DNA of 64,000 nt from Opitutaceae bacterium. GTDB lineage: Bacteria > Verrucomicrobiota > Verrucomicrobiia > Opitutales > Opitutaceae. Shown in pieces: positions 1-9,027 of the stretch. The DNA lies in assembly GCA_016711225.1 (NCBI GenBank), contig JADJTK010000052.1, forward strand, positions 372,001 through 436,000. Reading direction: 5' to 3'. Position 1 is the first letter of the stretch. Every line of letters begins with the position of its first letter. The position numbers were made by a program, and so were the translations under genes. The notes under the pieces are model-generated. The model saw only the letters and a program-made list of their open reading frames with translations, was not told where the DNA came from and did not search any database.

Positions 1-708
1 GGGACCGAGGCGCCGACCTTCGATGATCTGGTCACGGTGCGTGGCGCTTCAACGAAGCTCGCGCTGGCGTGGGCGCCGTTGCGTCGGCAGCGGGCCGACA
101 CGGGCGAGGTGGGGCTGCGCTACGATGGCGGCAGCCCCATCTCCTTCGGGGTGACGGCGTATGCCGCCAATTGGCGCGACGAGCTGTTGCGCCTGGCCGA
201 CGCCAGCGGCGCGGCGCGCGGTACGGTGAATGCTGGGCCGACCTGGCATCGCGGGATTGAGAGTTCGCTGAGCTGGGTGGTGTCGAAGGGGAGACATCGG
301 CTGGCGTGCTGGATTGCGCACAACTGGAACGTCGCGCGTTTTGCCGGCGATCCGGTCTATGGACAGAATCGGCTCGCGGGTCTGCCGGAGCATGCAGGGG
401 CGGCGGAGCTGGAGTGGTCGCACGACCACGGGACGTTCGCCGCGTTTGGAGCGAATTGGGTGTGGGGGCGGACGTATGCCGACCATGCGAACCGGCTTTC
501 CTATCCGGGATATGCGCTGGCGAGTCTTCGGCTCGGCTGGCGCAAGGACCGGTGGAGCGTCGCGCTGGAGGTGGGGAATGTTCTCGACCGCGGGTACATT
601 GCCTCGACGGCCGGGGTCGTCGACTTGGCGCGCGAGCCGGCCGGCACGGCGGTGTTTTTACCCGGCCGGCCACGGAGCCTTGTGGTATCCGTGGAGCGGC
701 GATGGTGA
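1..708 (+). CDS. TonB-dependent receptor, C-terminal fragment (5' end outside window)
   Basis: The reading frame is open from the first base and ends with TGA at 706-708. About 235 residues are visible. They alternate short aromatic-rich strands (for example FGVTAYAANW, LASLRLGW, WSVALEVGNVLD) and end in a terminal strand closing on RW, as expected for the last strands of an outer-membrane beta barrel. The segment VGNVLDRGY matches the NLFD/NVLDR-Y signature near the end of TonB-dependent receptors. The plug domain and TonB box lie outside the window, so the ligand cannot be named. Confidence 0.75.
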   Translation, partial: GTEAPTFDDLVTVRGASTKLALAWAPLRRQRADTGEVGLRYDGGSPISFGVTAYAANWRDELLRLADASGAARGTVNAGPTWHRGIESSLSWVVSKGRHRLACWIAHNWNVARFAGDPVYGQNRLAGLPEHAGAAELEWSHDHGTFAAFGANWVWGRTYADHANRLSYPGYALASLRLGWRKDRWSVALEVGNVLDRGYIASTAGVVDLAREPAGTAVFLPGRPRSLVVSVERRW

Positions 709-851
709 TGGGCGTGCGTGTCCGCGGGGCTTCAGGGCACCGTGCTTGCCCGCGCTCCGCAGGCGCGCTGGTACGCCCTTGTAGGTCAGGGCGCTGAACT
801 GGCCGGTGGGTCCAAGGGCCACCTCCCCGCGGGAGCCTACGAGGATCGGAT

Positions 852-2092
852 CTAGAGGAAGAACGCCAGCGGCAGGTGCAGCAGGCCCCAGAGGGTGAAG
901 CGCAGCAGGGCGGGGCGGCGGATCGTGCGGGCAAGCGAGGCGAAGTAGACGCCCTTGGCCAGGGTATTGACCATCATGGCCACCAGAATGGCGGCAATGA
1001 GCAACGGGGCGGGCGTCGGGTTGCCTTGGACCAGCGAGAGGATGAACGGGTCGATGTCCACCACGCCGACGACGCCGGCGAGCGCGAGCAACGCCGAGCC
1101 GCCGAAGTGCGCCTGCACTAGCTGAGTGGTTACGCCGAGCACCACGAAGAGCAGCGCGAAGCCGAGCGCGGGCAGGATTTCGAATGGGTTTTGCATCGAA
1201 CCGACCGGGCCGCGGGCGGCCGGATCCTCGGCGGGACGCACGAACCAGGCGAGCAGCAGGCCGGTGGCGCAGAGCGCGGCGAGCTTCCAGGCCAGCGCCG
1301 GAACGAAGGCGCCGTTGAGAAAGGCGACCAGCGCAAGGATCCGCAGATACATCACGCTGCTGGCCAGCAGGGCGGCTTGGAGGGCATGATGCGCCTGCCC
1401 GGGCTGTTGCTGGGCGGCGCGGCCGGCCGCCACGCTCACCGCGGTGCTCGACACGATGCCGCCGGCCAGACCGGAGAGCCACCAGCCGAAGCGGGCGCCG
1501 AGCTTCTTGATCATGAAATAGCCGGCGAAGCCGACCGAGGACACCATCACCACGATCCACCACAGTTTGTGCGGATTGATGTGGTAGGCGGTGAACTCGC
1601 GGTCGGGCACCACAGGCAGGATGAGCGCGGTGACGATCAGGAATTTGAGGACGGCGAGGAACTCGGCGTTGTCGAGGGCCTCGACCAGGCCCTCGAAGCG
1701 CGCCTTTTCCGAGAGCAGCAGGGTGCCGATGATGCCCAACGCGAGCGGTACCCAGGGTGGGGCAAGGAGGGCAAGGGCGCCGATGGCGAAGGTGAGCAAA
1801 ACGGCTGCCTCGGTGGTCCAGCCGATGCGGTTCTCCCGCTGCTTGGCGTGGTATTCGAGGCTGCGTGGCCGGCGATGGCCACCAGCCCGACCGGCACAGC
1901 AAAGGCGACGCCGAGATTGTGGAGCCAGGCGCAGGCGAAACCGAAGAGACTAACGAGGGTGAACGTGCGCACGTCGGCAAAGACGCGACTCTGTTTGGCG
2001 GCGCCGGAACGTTCGCGTTCAAGTCCGATGAGGAAGCCGAGGGCGAGCGCGAGGATGAAGCGCAGTTCGGAGTGAAGGTCGGAGAGGGGCAT
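852..2092 (-). pseudogene. MgtC/SapB-DUF4010 family membrane protein, split by a one-base frameshift
   Basis: The N-terminal part begins MPLSDLHSELRF at 2092 and contains the MgtC signature GFLIGLERER followed by RTFTLVSLFGFA. The C-terminal part (from about 1860 to the TAG at 852-854) is a multi-pass DUF4010 domain with HKLWWIVVMVSSVGFAGY and GIVSSTAVSVAAGR. The two parts sit in different frames. They join near 1858-1870, where ...AIAGHAA in one frame should continue as LEYHAKQRENRIGW in the other, so one base appears to be missing. Such proteins are inner-membrane proteins of unknown transport role. The loss could be real or a sequencing error; both halves are otherwise well preserved. Confidence 0.75.
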
Positions 2093-2381
2093 GGGGGACG
2101 ACGCCGCGCGCCGCCGGCTCCGAAGTTGGCGCGTATTCGCTGGTCTGACAAGCGGCGGAATGCGGCGGGGTGAGGGGCGGCCGCCGCCCTTCGCTGGTCG
2201 CCCATTCGGCCCGGCAGGCCAGTGGCCTCCCTGTCTGGAGGGGGGCGTTTCCAGAGAATACTTCATCGCGGTGAAAACCGGCCGATGACTGGACACCACC
2301 AAGGATCCTCGCCCTCGGACATTCTCAGGCCCTGCGGCCAGCTGAATGCCCGTGAACACACCACGTCTGTCGCCAACACTC

Positions 2382-3230
2382 ATGAAGAAATTCCTCCAAC
2401 CTCTCGTTGTGCTCGGGCTGCTGTTGCTGACTGCCGCCGGCTACTCCCAAGACAAGAATCTCTATGTCTTCCTCTGCTTTGGGCAGTCCAACATGGACGG
2501 TTTTCCTGCACCCTTGGACGAAAAGGACAAGATCGGGGTCGATGAACGTTTCCAGCTTCTGGCCGCCATCGATTTTCCCGAGCTCGGCCGGAAGAAGGGC
2601 AGTTGGTACACTGCTGTACCGCCCTTGTGCCGCCCCGGCAATGGGCTGTGCCCGGTCGACTATTTCGGCCGCACTTTGGTCGCCAAGCTCCCGGCCAGCA
2701 TCAAGGTCGGAGTTGTCAATGTGGCCGTGCCGGGCTGCAAGATCGAGCTGTTCGACGAGACCACGTACAAAGCCTACGCGGAGACGGCTCCCGGGTGGAT
2801 GAAGAACTACATCGCGATCTACGAGGGCAATCCGTATCAATTCCTGCTCGCCACGGCGCGGGAGGCCCAGAAGGCCGGTGTGATCAAAGGCATCCTGCTG
2901 CACCAGGGCGAATCCAACACCGATGACCGGGAATGGCCCAACAAGGTCAAAGTCATTTACGAGAATCTGCTCAGGGACTTGAATCTGAAGGCCGAGGACG
3001 TGCCGTTGCTCGCCGGGGAAGTTGTGGCGGCGGACCAGAAGGGCGCCTGCGCGCCGATGAACCGTATCATTGGTTCTTTGCCCAAGACCATTCCCACCGC
3101 CCATATCGTTTCTGCGGCGGGATGCACGAGCCGGCCGCCGGACAATCTGCATTTCGACCTCGCGGGTTACCGGGAGTTGGGCAAGCGGTATGCGGAAACC
3201 ATGCTTCCCTTGCTGGGCAATCCGCAGTGA
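2382..3230 (+). CDS. Secreted sialate O-acetylesterase-like (SASA, CE6-type) esterase
   Basis: A 282-residue protein. The start at 2382 is preferred over an upstream ATG because it begins a clean signal peptide (MKK, hydrophobic LVVLGLLLLTAAG, then YSQ). Block I of the SGNH/SASA fold is CFGQSNMDG with the nucleophile Ser in GQSNM. Block III is LHQGESN, and the His of the catalytic pair is in DNLHFDLAGYRELG near the C-terminus. The family removes acetyl groups from sugars such as acetylxylan or sialic acid, in the periplasm or outside the cell. This fits the GH9 enzyme further along. No operon partner is evident. Confidence 0.85.
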   Translation: MKKFLQPLVVLGLLLLTAAGYSQDKNLYVFLCFGQSNMDGFPAPLDEKDKIGVDERFQLLAAIDFPELGRKKGSWYTAVPPLCRPGNGLCPVDYFGRTLVAKLPASIKVGVVNVAVPGCKIELFDETTYKAYAETAPGWMKNYIAIYEGNPYQFLLATAREAQKAGVIKGILLHQGESNTDDREWPNKVKVIYENLLRDLNLKAEDVPLLAGEVVAADQKGACAPMNRIIGSLPKTIPTAHIVSAAGCTSRPPDNLHFDLAGYRELGKRYAETMLPLLGNPQ

Positions 3231-3464
3231 CCGCGGTGCGGGCTTCGGCCATCGGGTGCGATTGCCCGAAGCAATCGAAAAGGGGCCGAGAAACATCGGC
3301 CTCAGGAGCGAAGGCGATCCGCTGCTGCCATAGTTGATCCGTCAGGGCCACCGCAACCGGGTGGCCGATGGCTGCGGGCAGGTTGCGGCCCGCGCTGCCT
3401 CGCCGCCGGGCGACCATTCAACCCGCCCCATCTTCAACAAGGATGTGGCGGGCTAAGCTCAGAA

Positions 3465-3483
3465 GCTCCGCCAGAGGCGGAGC
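3465..3483 (-). terminator. Short GC hairpin downstream of a possible small minus-strand ORF
   Basis: GCTCCGCC-AGA-GGCGGAGC forms an 8-bp stem with a 3-base loop. On the minus strand it lies about 33 bases past the stop of the small ORF ending at 3516 and is followed by a weak TTCT tract. A second hairpin, GGCCGG-TGC-CCGGCC, lies at 3496-3510. The terminator role is inferred from shape and position only. Confidence 0.3.
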
Positions 3484-3515
3484 GGGTGTAGGCTAGGCCG
3501 GTGCCCGGCCCCTTC

Positions 3516-3695
3516 TCACTGCGCTCCGGCGTGGCGGGCGTTGAGGGTCTTGAGCGTCAGGCGCTGCTTGCCGAACGGCTTTACTTCACCGTGGGTCTGG
3601 GCCTCAAGGGCGGCGCCCGCCACCATCAGCAGGAGGGCGTCGAAGAGGGAGGTTTCAGCCGGAGCGGCCAGGGAGCGGATCAGTCGTGTCTTCAT
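3516..3695 (-). CDS. Possible small protein, 59 aa
   Basis: An ATG at 3695 opens a 59-codon frame starting MKTRLIRSLAAP and ending in TGA at 3516-3518. The middle contains a short hydrophobic stretch (FDALLLMVAGAALEA) followed by a basic tail. There is no convincing ribosome binding site. It fills part of the gap between the esterase and the next membrane protein, and two hairpins lie just downstream of its stop. I do not recognise it; it may be a small membrane peptide or chance. Confidence 0.3.
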   Translation of the reverse strand: MKTRLIRSLAAPAETSLFDALLLMVAGAALEAQTHGEVKPFGKQRLTLKTLNARHAGAQ

Positions 3696-3844
3696 GGTGG
3701 TGTTCGTTTGGCGCAGCGCCGTGTCGGGCGGAGCTCAGATCGGTGCTGCTTTGGTTGGTTCAATCATCGCTGGCCATTATTGCAGGAAGCGGGCCGTGGT
3801 GTGGAATTTCTGCAACTTTTCGCGTGCCGCCGGGTTTTCCGCTC

Positions 3845-4183
3845 ATGAAAACATTTCTGAAGGTCACGCTCCTGCTCGGTGCGATGGTGATTGTGCTGCT
3901 GGCCCTGCCGGGCTTGGCGAGCAGCCTGTTCGGTGGGATATTCAGTGGCATGGCGGCGCTGGCGCTACTGGTGGTGGGCGGTGTCCTGATTCTGGGACTG
4001 GCGATTGTCGGCGGTGGGACCGCGGCCGTGGTCGCCCTGGCACTGCTGCTGGCGCTGGGGTGTGTTGTATTGGCCGTGTTGCTGCCGATCGTGTTGCCGC
4101 TGCTGATCGTCGCAGGGTTGATCACACTGATGGTGAAGTTGGTGCGGTTGGCCACTCGCCGGGGGCCGGCTGCGGTGGTGTGA
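3845..4183 (+). CDS. Small hydrophobic membrane protein, 112 aa
   Basis: The ATG at 3845 starts MKTFLKVTLLLGAMVIVLL. The protein is almost entirely hydrophobic, with about four membrane-spanning segments made of Leu, Val, Ala and Gly, and ends in a short basic tail (KLVRLATRRG). The frame is open further upstream, but the upstream residues do not look like coding sequence, so the internal start is preferred. No family could be named. Its only neighbour on the same strand is the metallopeptidase 84 bases downstream. Confidence 0.6.
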   Translation: MKTFLKVTLLLGAMVIVLLALPGLASSLFGGIFSGMAALALLVVGGVLILGLAIVGGGTAAVVALALLLALGCVVLAVLLPIVLPLLIVAGLITLMVKLVRLATRRGPAAVV

Positions 4184-4267
4184 AAGCAGGGTATTGGCGC
4201 CGTTCCGACGGCGCCCGCACCGCTCCGCGGTTGCCTCGGGGCCGGGGGGGCGTCACACCCGGCGGTG

Positions 4268-4642
4268 ATGAATTGGAACGAACTCTGCCGCGTGGCGCAG
4301 GACACTGTGGACCGCACCCGTGGGCGGTTGCCGGTGCCCATCCGCTCGTTGGCGGAAGGGTTGCCGGTGACTCTGCTGCCCTTCCCCGAAGGGGCGATGT
4401 TGGAGGACGAGAACGTGGAGCCGGACATCCTTGGGTTGTTCGTTGGCGGGGATCTCGAGCATGACGCCGGGGCAACGCCGATGCTGCCGGCGCAGATCTT
4501 GTTGTTCCTGGAAAACCTCTGGGACCATGCCGAGGGCGATCTGGCGGTCTACCGCGCCGAAGTGCGTATCACGTATCTGCACGAACTGGGGCACTATCTG
4601 GGGTGGGACGAGGACGAGATTGCGCGGCGGGGCTTCGAATAG
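4268..4642 (+). CDS. Minimal zinc metallopeptidase (DUF1025/PF06262-like)
   Basis: A 124-residue soluble protein with the motif ITYLHELGHYLGWDEDEI near its C-terminus, i.e. HExxH with a following Gly and acidic residues. This is the hallmark of the short zincin family described as a minimal matrix-metalloproteinase-like domain. Length and motif position fit the family. A GTG lies directly before the ATG; the ATG is chosen. Substrate is unknown, and no partner gene is evident. Confidence 0.8.
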   Translation: MNWNELCRVAQDTVDRTRGRLPVPIRSLAEGLPVTLLPFPEGAMLEDENVEPDILGLFVGGDLEHDAGATPMLPAQILLFLENLWDHAEGDLAVYRAEVRITYLHELGHYLGWDEDEIARRGFE

Positions 4643-4860
4643 CCTTCGGCCCGGAAAGGTGGCCCGCGCCGTTTCGGAAGGTCGCGTCTTGCGCCGAACG
4701 GCCCAGGCAAGAGGAGCCAACGTCGTTCCCGGGTTGCCTGTCTGATTTCAGGAGCGTCGTTTGGCAACAGCCCGGAGAGGCGAGTAACCGGTACCGAAAT
4801 ACGGTGGCGCCCTTGCGAGCAGACGTGCTTTCGTCGCCGCCCTCGGGAACAGGTCCTCGA

Positions 4861-6777
4861 TTACGGCGCCCCCGACGATGCTTGCTGCACTTCCGCGGCG
4901 GTGCGGAGTTTCAGTCCGCCGACAAAGGCGCTCAACGCGGCGACGTCGGCGTCGGACAAGGTCTCGTGGCCGGCCATCGCGGTGCCGGGTATGCCGAAGC
5001 GAATGACGCGGGCCAGCGCCGCATGCGTCAGGGCCGCGGTGTCGCGCGTGGTGCGTGGCCGGGGACCGGAGACGAGGTCGGCGGGCGGCAGCGCGAGCTT
5101 CGCGGCGAGCGGGCCGCGGCCGCGCGCGTCGTCGCCGTGGCAACTGGCGCAGAGGGGGCCGAAGAGCTTGGCGCCGCGCTCAGAATTGTCGGTGACAGTG
5201 GGCGGAGTCCAATCGGCGATCTGCCGGGCTCGCGCTTCAGTGGTGTCGCTGCCGAGCGAGGCGAGGTAGGCAACGAGCGCTTCGCCGCGCGGATCGGCGG
5301 AGCGGAAGAGGTGGGCGTAACGGGGCATGGCGGAGCCGGGCGCGAGCGTGCGCGGCGCTTGGAGGTGAAGGCGGTTCCAGTCGGGCGAGCGACGGTTGCC
5401 GACGTTCTGCAGATCCGGACCTTGGCGACGGTTGCCCGGCAGCGGCGGTTCCTCCTTGAGCATCTCGGCCAGCGGACGCGACGGGCCCCAGAGCAGTTCG
5501 TCGTTGGTTCCCGGCCGTACGAATTGCGAGTGGCAGTGGATGCAGCCCTCGGCGATGTAGACCGCGCGGCCGGCGGCGATCGTGCTGGCATCGGTCGGAT
5601 CCGCTCGATCCGCGGCTCCGGATCGTGGGGCCGGCAGGCAGAGGAGCACGAGTCCTGCAGACGCGGCGACACTGCGCCCGCGCAGCGAGCCGAGCAGCAT
5701 GACCGCGAGCGCGACGCCCGCAGCGAGGAGAAACCCATCGGGGATGGTCCGCTGGTCGAGCGCCATGCCGATGCCCAGCGCCGAGCCGATCCAGCCGGCC
5801 AGAATGTAGAGCCAGGCGGCGCGCGCGCGGGCGCCGACTCCTCCCGGGGGGCGGCGGGTAAGAGCCGGCAACGCGACAAGCGCGGTGGAGTAGAGCGAGA
5901 CGCCCACCGGGTAGAGCAGGTGCCAGCGGGTTGCGGCCGGGCCGCCGTGGGCGAGCGTGAACGAGGCTACGAGAAGGCCGGCTCCGGCCAGGGTGAGGAC
6001 GAGGCGCAGCAACCCGCGGTCGAGCAACCATCCGCCGAGAAGCGCGGCGGCGAGATGCACGGCGGCGTTGGTCCACAGCTGGCCGGAGGTGGCCCAGGTG
6101 AGAGCACGCAGTTCCGGGCGTTCTTGGATCAGGAGGAACGCCGCGGAGTCGAGCCATACGAGCGCGGTGCAGGCGGCGAGCAGCATCCAAAAAGGAGAGC
6201 GCGCCCCGGCCGCGGACGAGGGTGGGCCGGCGGCCACCGGCTCAAGGGCGGCCAGCAACGAGGAGGCGAGGACCCCGAGGGCGCAGGCGCCGGCACTGAT
6301 CCAGGCGTGTCCGGTTGGCGATGTCGTGAAGACGGCGGGGACGTTGCAGAACGCGTACGCCAACCCGGTGCCGGCGCCCGTGCAAAGACCAAGCGGTGCG
6401 CCGGCGAACAGGCGGTGCAGGTTGCCGGCGACGTTGACCGTGAGCCAGCCGAGCCCCAGGCCGGTGAGTGCGGCGACAGCTTCGAGCGGGATCCTGCCGG
6501 GCAGGGATGCCGCCAGTACCGCGGCCGCCCCGCAGGTGAGGAAACCAAGCGTGATCGCACTGGCCGGCGAGCGGCCGGCGAAGCGGGCGGCGAGCAGACT
6601 GCCGAGCACGCCGCCGCCGCCGAGCCAAACAAGCCCGAGGCGCAGGGCTCCAGGGCTGGAGGCGCGGGCCTCCATTAAGTGCAGGAGCGCGAACTCGGCA
6701 AAGAGCAGGAAAAAGACGTACGTTGCCGCGATTGCGACAATGCCGGGCAGCGGGCAGGATGGTGACGGGGCCTTCAA
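4861..6777 (-). CDS. MFS-like membrane domain fused to CcoO- and CcoP-type cytochrome c domains
   Basis: A 638-residue protein in three parts. Residues 1 to about 390 are multi-pass membrane segments resembling a major-facilitator or spermidine-synthase-type bundle (roughly ten to twelve helices). The second part has a c-heme site CIHCH at residue 412 followed by SQFVRPGTNDELLWGP, GPDLQNVGNRR and the likely axial Met in GSAMPRYAHL, all typical of the CcoO subunit of cbb3 oxidases. The third part has CASCH near residue 543 and GTAMAGHETL, as in a CcoP-type diheme half. It is downstream on the same strand of a CcoN-like gene, so the two probably form one electron-transfer complex in the inner membrane. 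The membrane part may be a cofactor or heme module; that is inference. Confidence 0.8.
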   Translation of the reverse strand: MKAPSPSCPLPGIVAIAATYVFFLLFAEFALLHLMEARASSPGALRLGLVWLGGGGVLGSLLAARFAGRSPASAITLGFLTCGAAAVLAASLPGRIPLEAVAALTGLGLGWLTVNVAGNLHRLFAGAPLGLCTGAGTGLAYAFCNVPAVFTTSPTGHAWISAGACALGVLASSLLAALEPVAAGPPSSAAGARSPFWMLLAACTALVWLDSAAFLLIQERPELRALTWATSGQLWTNAAVHLAAALLGGWLLDRGLLRLVLTLAGAGLLVASFTLAHGGPAATRWHLLYPVGVSLYSTALVALPALTRRPPGGVGARARAAWLYILAGWIGSALGIGMALDQRTIPDGFLLAAGVALAVMLLGSLRGRSVAASAGLVLLCLPAPRSGAADRADPTDASTIAAGRAVYIAEGCIHCHSQFVRPGTNDELLWGPSRPLAEMLKEEPPLPGNRRQGPDLQNVGNRRSPDWNRLHLQAPRTLAPGSAMPRYAHLFRSADPRGEALVAYLASLGSDTTEARARQIADWTPPTVTDNSERGAKLFGPLCASCHGDDARGRGPLAAKLALPPADLVSGPRPRTTRDTAALTHAALARVIRFGIPGTAMAGHETLSDADVAALSAFVGGLKLRTAAEVQQASSGAP

Positions 6778-6846
6778 TGAGTTGCGCGTATCAAGCTGTT
6801 TTGGGCAAACGGCCGGAAGGGAGGTTCGCTTCCCCGATACGTCCGC

Positions 6847-6867
6847 GGCGGCTTCAGTGAAGCCGCC
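6847..6867. repeat. REP-like hairpin with GGCGGCTTCA arms
   Basis: A perfect inverted repeat, GGCGGCTTCA then G then TGAAGCCGCC, between two minus-strand genes and followed by CTACC. Read on the other strand it has the form GTAGG-stem-loop. Similar hairpins occur elsewhere in this window. Confidence 0.5.
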
Positions 6868-6904
6868 CTACCTCGGAGCTCATGCGAAACCATGGCTGGG
6901 TTGG

Positions 6905-7335
6905 TCACCCGCATTTTGCTTTCCCCTCCGGCTCGGGCCAGCCGGCGCGCAGCAGCCAGATCTGGACTGCGGCAAGGGTGAAGTCGGCAAGCGGGATACT
7001 TGCCCAGCCGAGGCCGAGGTTGTCGAGGGCGACCTGGGTGGCGCAAAGGCGCCGGCGGCGAGGCGGAAGAGGATCGTCACGCGCCAAACGGCCCGGAGGA
7101 AGGCTGTGTCGCCTTTCTTCAACCACTCGCGGAGCGCCCACAGGTAGCTCCAACCCACCGCGCCCACGAAGGCGCCGACGAAGGAGATGAAGAGCGCGTC
7201 GGGTTCCGGGTCCACGCCCATCGCGGCGAGCGCGGAGGCGGGCGCGAACACCAGCCAGGGGCCGGTGATGGCGTCCATGCCGCCGGCGAGGGCAGTGTAG
7301 GCGATGGTGAGGGAGCGGCGGCGCTGCGGTGTCAT
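6905..7335 (-). pseudogene. Small four-helix membrane protein, one-base frameshift near its C-terminus
   Basis: The start at 7335 gives MTPQRRRSLTIAYTALAGGM followed by hydrophobic segments (GPWLVFAPASALAAMG, FISFVGAFVGAVGWSYLW). After FRLAAGAFA (near 7045) that frame becomes proline/serine-rich nonsense. The neighbouring frame continues naturally as TQVALDNLGLGWASIPLADFTLAAVQIWLLRAGW to a stop at 6905. One base seems to be missing in a GCC-rich stretch. Function is unknown. It lies between the CcoN-like gene and the MFS-cytochrome gene and may be a small accessory subunit of that complex. The break may be a sequencing error. Confidence 0.6.
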
Positions 7336-7457
7336 GGGGCGAGGTTGGCGGTGCGGTGGGCTGGCGTCCAGTGCGGGGCGGTGCTTCGCGAGGTTCAGGC
7401 AGCCAAGGGGGGCCCAGGGTTTGGTCCGTATTGACCGAGACGATCAGGGCTCGCCGT

Positions 7458-9023
7458 TCATGGGCCAAGGCGGTTTGCCGCAGCTCCCGCGAGGAGGTCG
7501 GAAGTGCGGTTTCGGAAGGAGGCGGTCAGCCACCAAAGGCTGGCGACGGTCATGGCGGCCCCGGCGAGCAGGCGGACAAGATAGAACAGGCGTGTCGTGT
7601 CCCCGCCGCCGAGGACGAGCGCTGGGGCGGCGCCTTCGCGCCAACCAAGCGCGAGCAACAGCGCGATGTGGAGCGCGGCGGCGAGTTGCCAAAGCCAGAA
7701 GGGGGTTCGGGCACCGAGGGCGGATTGCACGCGGGACGAATCGCCAAGGTGGAGAAGAAATACCATGTTCACGCTGGTGATGAGGCCGGCCATCGCGAGG
7801 TGGGAGTGGGCCACGAGGGCGTTGGTGAATTTCAACCGCTCCGAGAAGCCGGGCAGGAAGGTGATCCAGCCGTCGGCGACGAGCAGGGCGCCCCAGACCA
7901 GCGCGGCGACGAGCCAGCCGCGGGCCTCGGGCCGCCAGACGAAGCGGCGCCAATCCCGGGCAAGCAACGGCGGTGCGAGAAAGAGCAGGCCCAGGGTTAT
8001 GATCTGATCGCGGTCGTGGTGCGAACCGTGGCCGTGGTTGGCGGTGGCGAAGACGCTGAGTGCCGCGATGAGTATGGGCCAGGTGAGACGGGAGCGGCGC
8101 GCGCCGGGCTGTAGCGGGAGCGCGACCATCCAGGGCATCGCGGCGAAGACGAGGAGCAGCCCGAGGGTGGAGCCATAGAGACTGACCCCGGTGGCGCCTC
8201 CGCTGTTTGGATTTACCGGCGGAAAGAGGTTCGGCCCGGCGGAGAAATACATCATGGTGGGGACGAGCAGCAGGCCGGCGATCAGCGCGAAGCGGAGGAG
8301 GGTTGGGGAAGGCTGAAGGCTGAAAACCGAAGACTGAGGACGGAGGGCGGCCGCAGGTGCAGCGTGCGCTGACCCGAAACTCGAAACCCGAAACCCGAAA
8401 CTGTTTTCCCCCGCCAGGCGGCGGAAGGCGTGGTGGGCGAGCACCGCCCAGAGCGCGGTGAGGGCGAGGGAGAAGCCGATGCGCGCCGCGCCGGTCCAGT
8501 CCAGGAAGAGCTTGCCGCTGGCGCCACCGCCCAACCACGACACGGCACCGAGGAGCAGGGCGGCGCTCCACGCAGCGAGCACGACGAGCGTGTGGCGGTT
8601 GGCGGCGCGGCCGGGCACAAGGAAAACGCGCAGGAGGAGCCCGACCAACGGGAGCGCACACCAGCCGTAGAGTTGGGCGTTGTGGTGCAGGGGCATCCAA
8701 CGGCCGTAGGTGAGCGGGGCGAGAGCGTCGTTGAGCTCCGGCCATAGCAGCAGGGCGGCGAGCAGCAGGCCCGCGAGATTGGCGGCCGCCAGCCAGCCGA
8801 GACTGAAGCGCGCGACGAGATCGGCGAGATCGCAGACGGGAGAGCGGAGCCCGGAGGCAGGACAATCGGAGGGCGGGGCGGACGAATGGCGTGGGCGGAG
8901 TCCTTGACCCGCTTGGGGAAACGGGGGCCCGCCCGCAAGCGGGTGCGGGGTGCTTGGCTGCTGGGCCGCGTTGCCCTCAACGCGGTCTCCGAGCCGAGCC
9001 GAGAAACCAGAGGCCCGTGGCAT
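7458..9023 (-). CDS. CcoN-like heme-copper oxidase subunit I homologue lacking the usual helix-VI Cu ligand
   Basis: The ATG at 9023 lies 4 bases past the stop of the ABC ATPase gene, giving 521 residues. A low-spin heme ligand is plausible in PLHHNAQLYGW (H113/H114). Helix X carries AHSHLAMAG (H406, H408), matching the GHVHSGALG heme pair of CcoN. Where CcoN has YGHNAVG, this protein has LYGSTLG (S285), so the first Cu-binding His is absent; His-rich NHGHGSHH (330-336) follows. Residues about 1-65 and 208-238 are encoded by repeat DNA (REP-like hairpin and 7-base repeats), so the true N-terminus may be later, but no other ATG, GTG or TTG is available before the first helix. Likely partner of the fused cytochrome at 4861-6777. 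Confidence 0.7.
   Translation of the reverse strand: MPRASGFSARLGDRVEGNAAQQPSTPHPLAGGPPFPQAGQGLRPRHSSAPPSDCPASGLRSPVCDLADLVARFSLGWLAAANLAGLLLAALLLWPELNDALAPLTYGRWMPLHHNAQLYGWCALPLVGLLLRVFLVPGRAANRHTLVVLAAWSAALLLGAVSWLGGGASGKLFLDWTGAARIGFSLALTALWAVLAHHAFRRLAGENSFGFRVSSFGSAHAAPAAALRPQSSVFSLQPSPTLLRFALIAGLLLVPTMMYFSAGPNLFPPVNPNSGGATGVSLYGSTLGLLLVFAAMPWMVALPLQPGARRSRLTWPILIAALSVFATANHGHGSHHDRDQIITLGLLFLAPPLLARDWRRFVWRPEARGWLVAALVWGALLVADGWITFLPGFSERLKFTNALVAHSHLAMAGLITSVNMVFLLHLGDSSRVQSALGARTPFWLWQLAAALHIALLLALGWREGAAPALVLGGGDTTRLFYLVRLLAGAAMTVASLWWLTASFRNRTSDLLAGAAANRLGP
8306..8404. repeat. Degenerate 7-base-period repeats inside the CcoN-like gene
   Basis: Two blocks read on the plus strand. 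The block at about 8306-8345 is built of words such as GGCTGAA, GGCTGAA, AACCGAA, GACTGAG. The block at about 8371-8404 has GAAACTC, GAAACCC, GAAACCC. Spacing is 7 bases throughout. The encoded residues (SFGFRVSSFG and SVFSLQPS) interrupt the membrane protein between two helices. Confidence 0.7.
8829..8985. repeat. 7-base-period repeat and REP-like hairpins in the 5' part of the CcoN-like ORF
   Basis: Bases 8829-8880 are purine-rich words of seven (CGGGAGA, GCGGAGC, CCGGAGG). They are followed by a hairpin near 8930-8944 (CCGC-AA-GCGG) and another at 8966-8985 (CCGCGTTG-CCCT-CAACGCGG). These resemble intergenic DNA elsewhere in the window although they lie inside an open frame. Confidence 0.55.
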
Positions 9024-9027
9024 CGTG

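Noticed and set aside
658..2205. A 515-codon minus-strand frame over the MgtC-like gene
   Set aside because: Arg/Pro/Ala-rich shadow frame; the MgtC and DUF4010 motifs lie in the other two minus-strand frames.
4603..6678. A 691-codon plus-strand open frame opposite the MFS-cytochrome gene
   Set aside because: It is the antisense shadow of a high-GC gene; its product is Gly/Arg/Glu-rich without any domain, while the minus strand encodes clear heme motifs.
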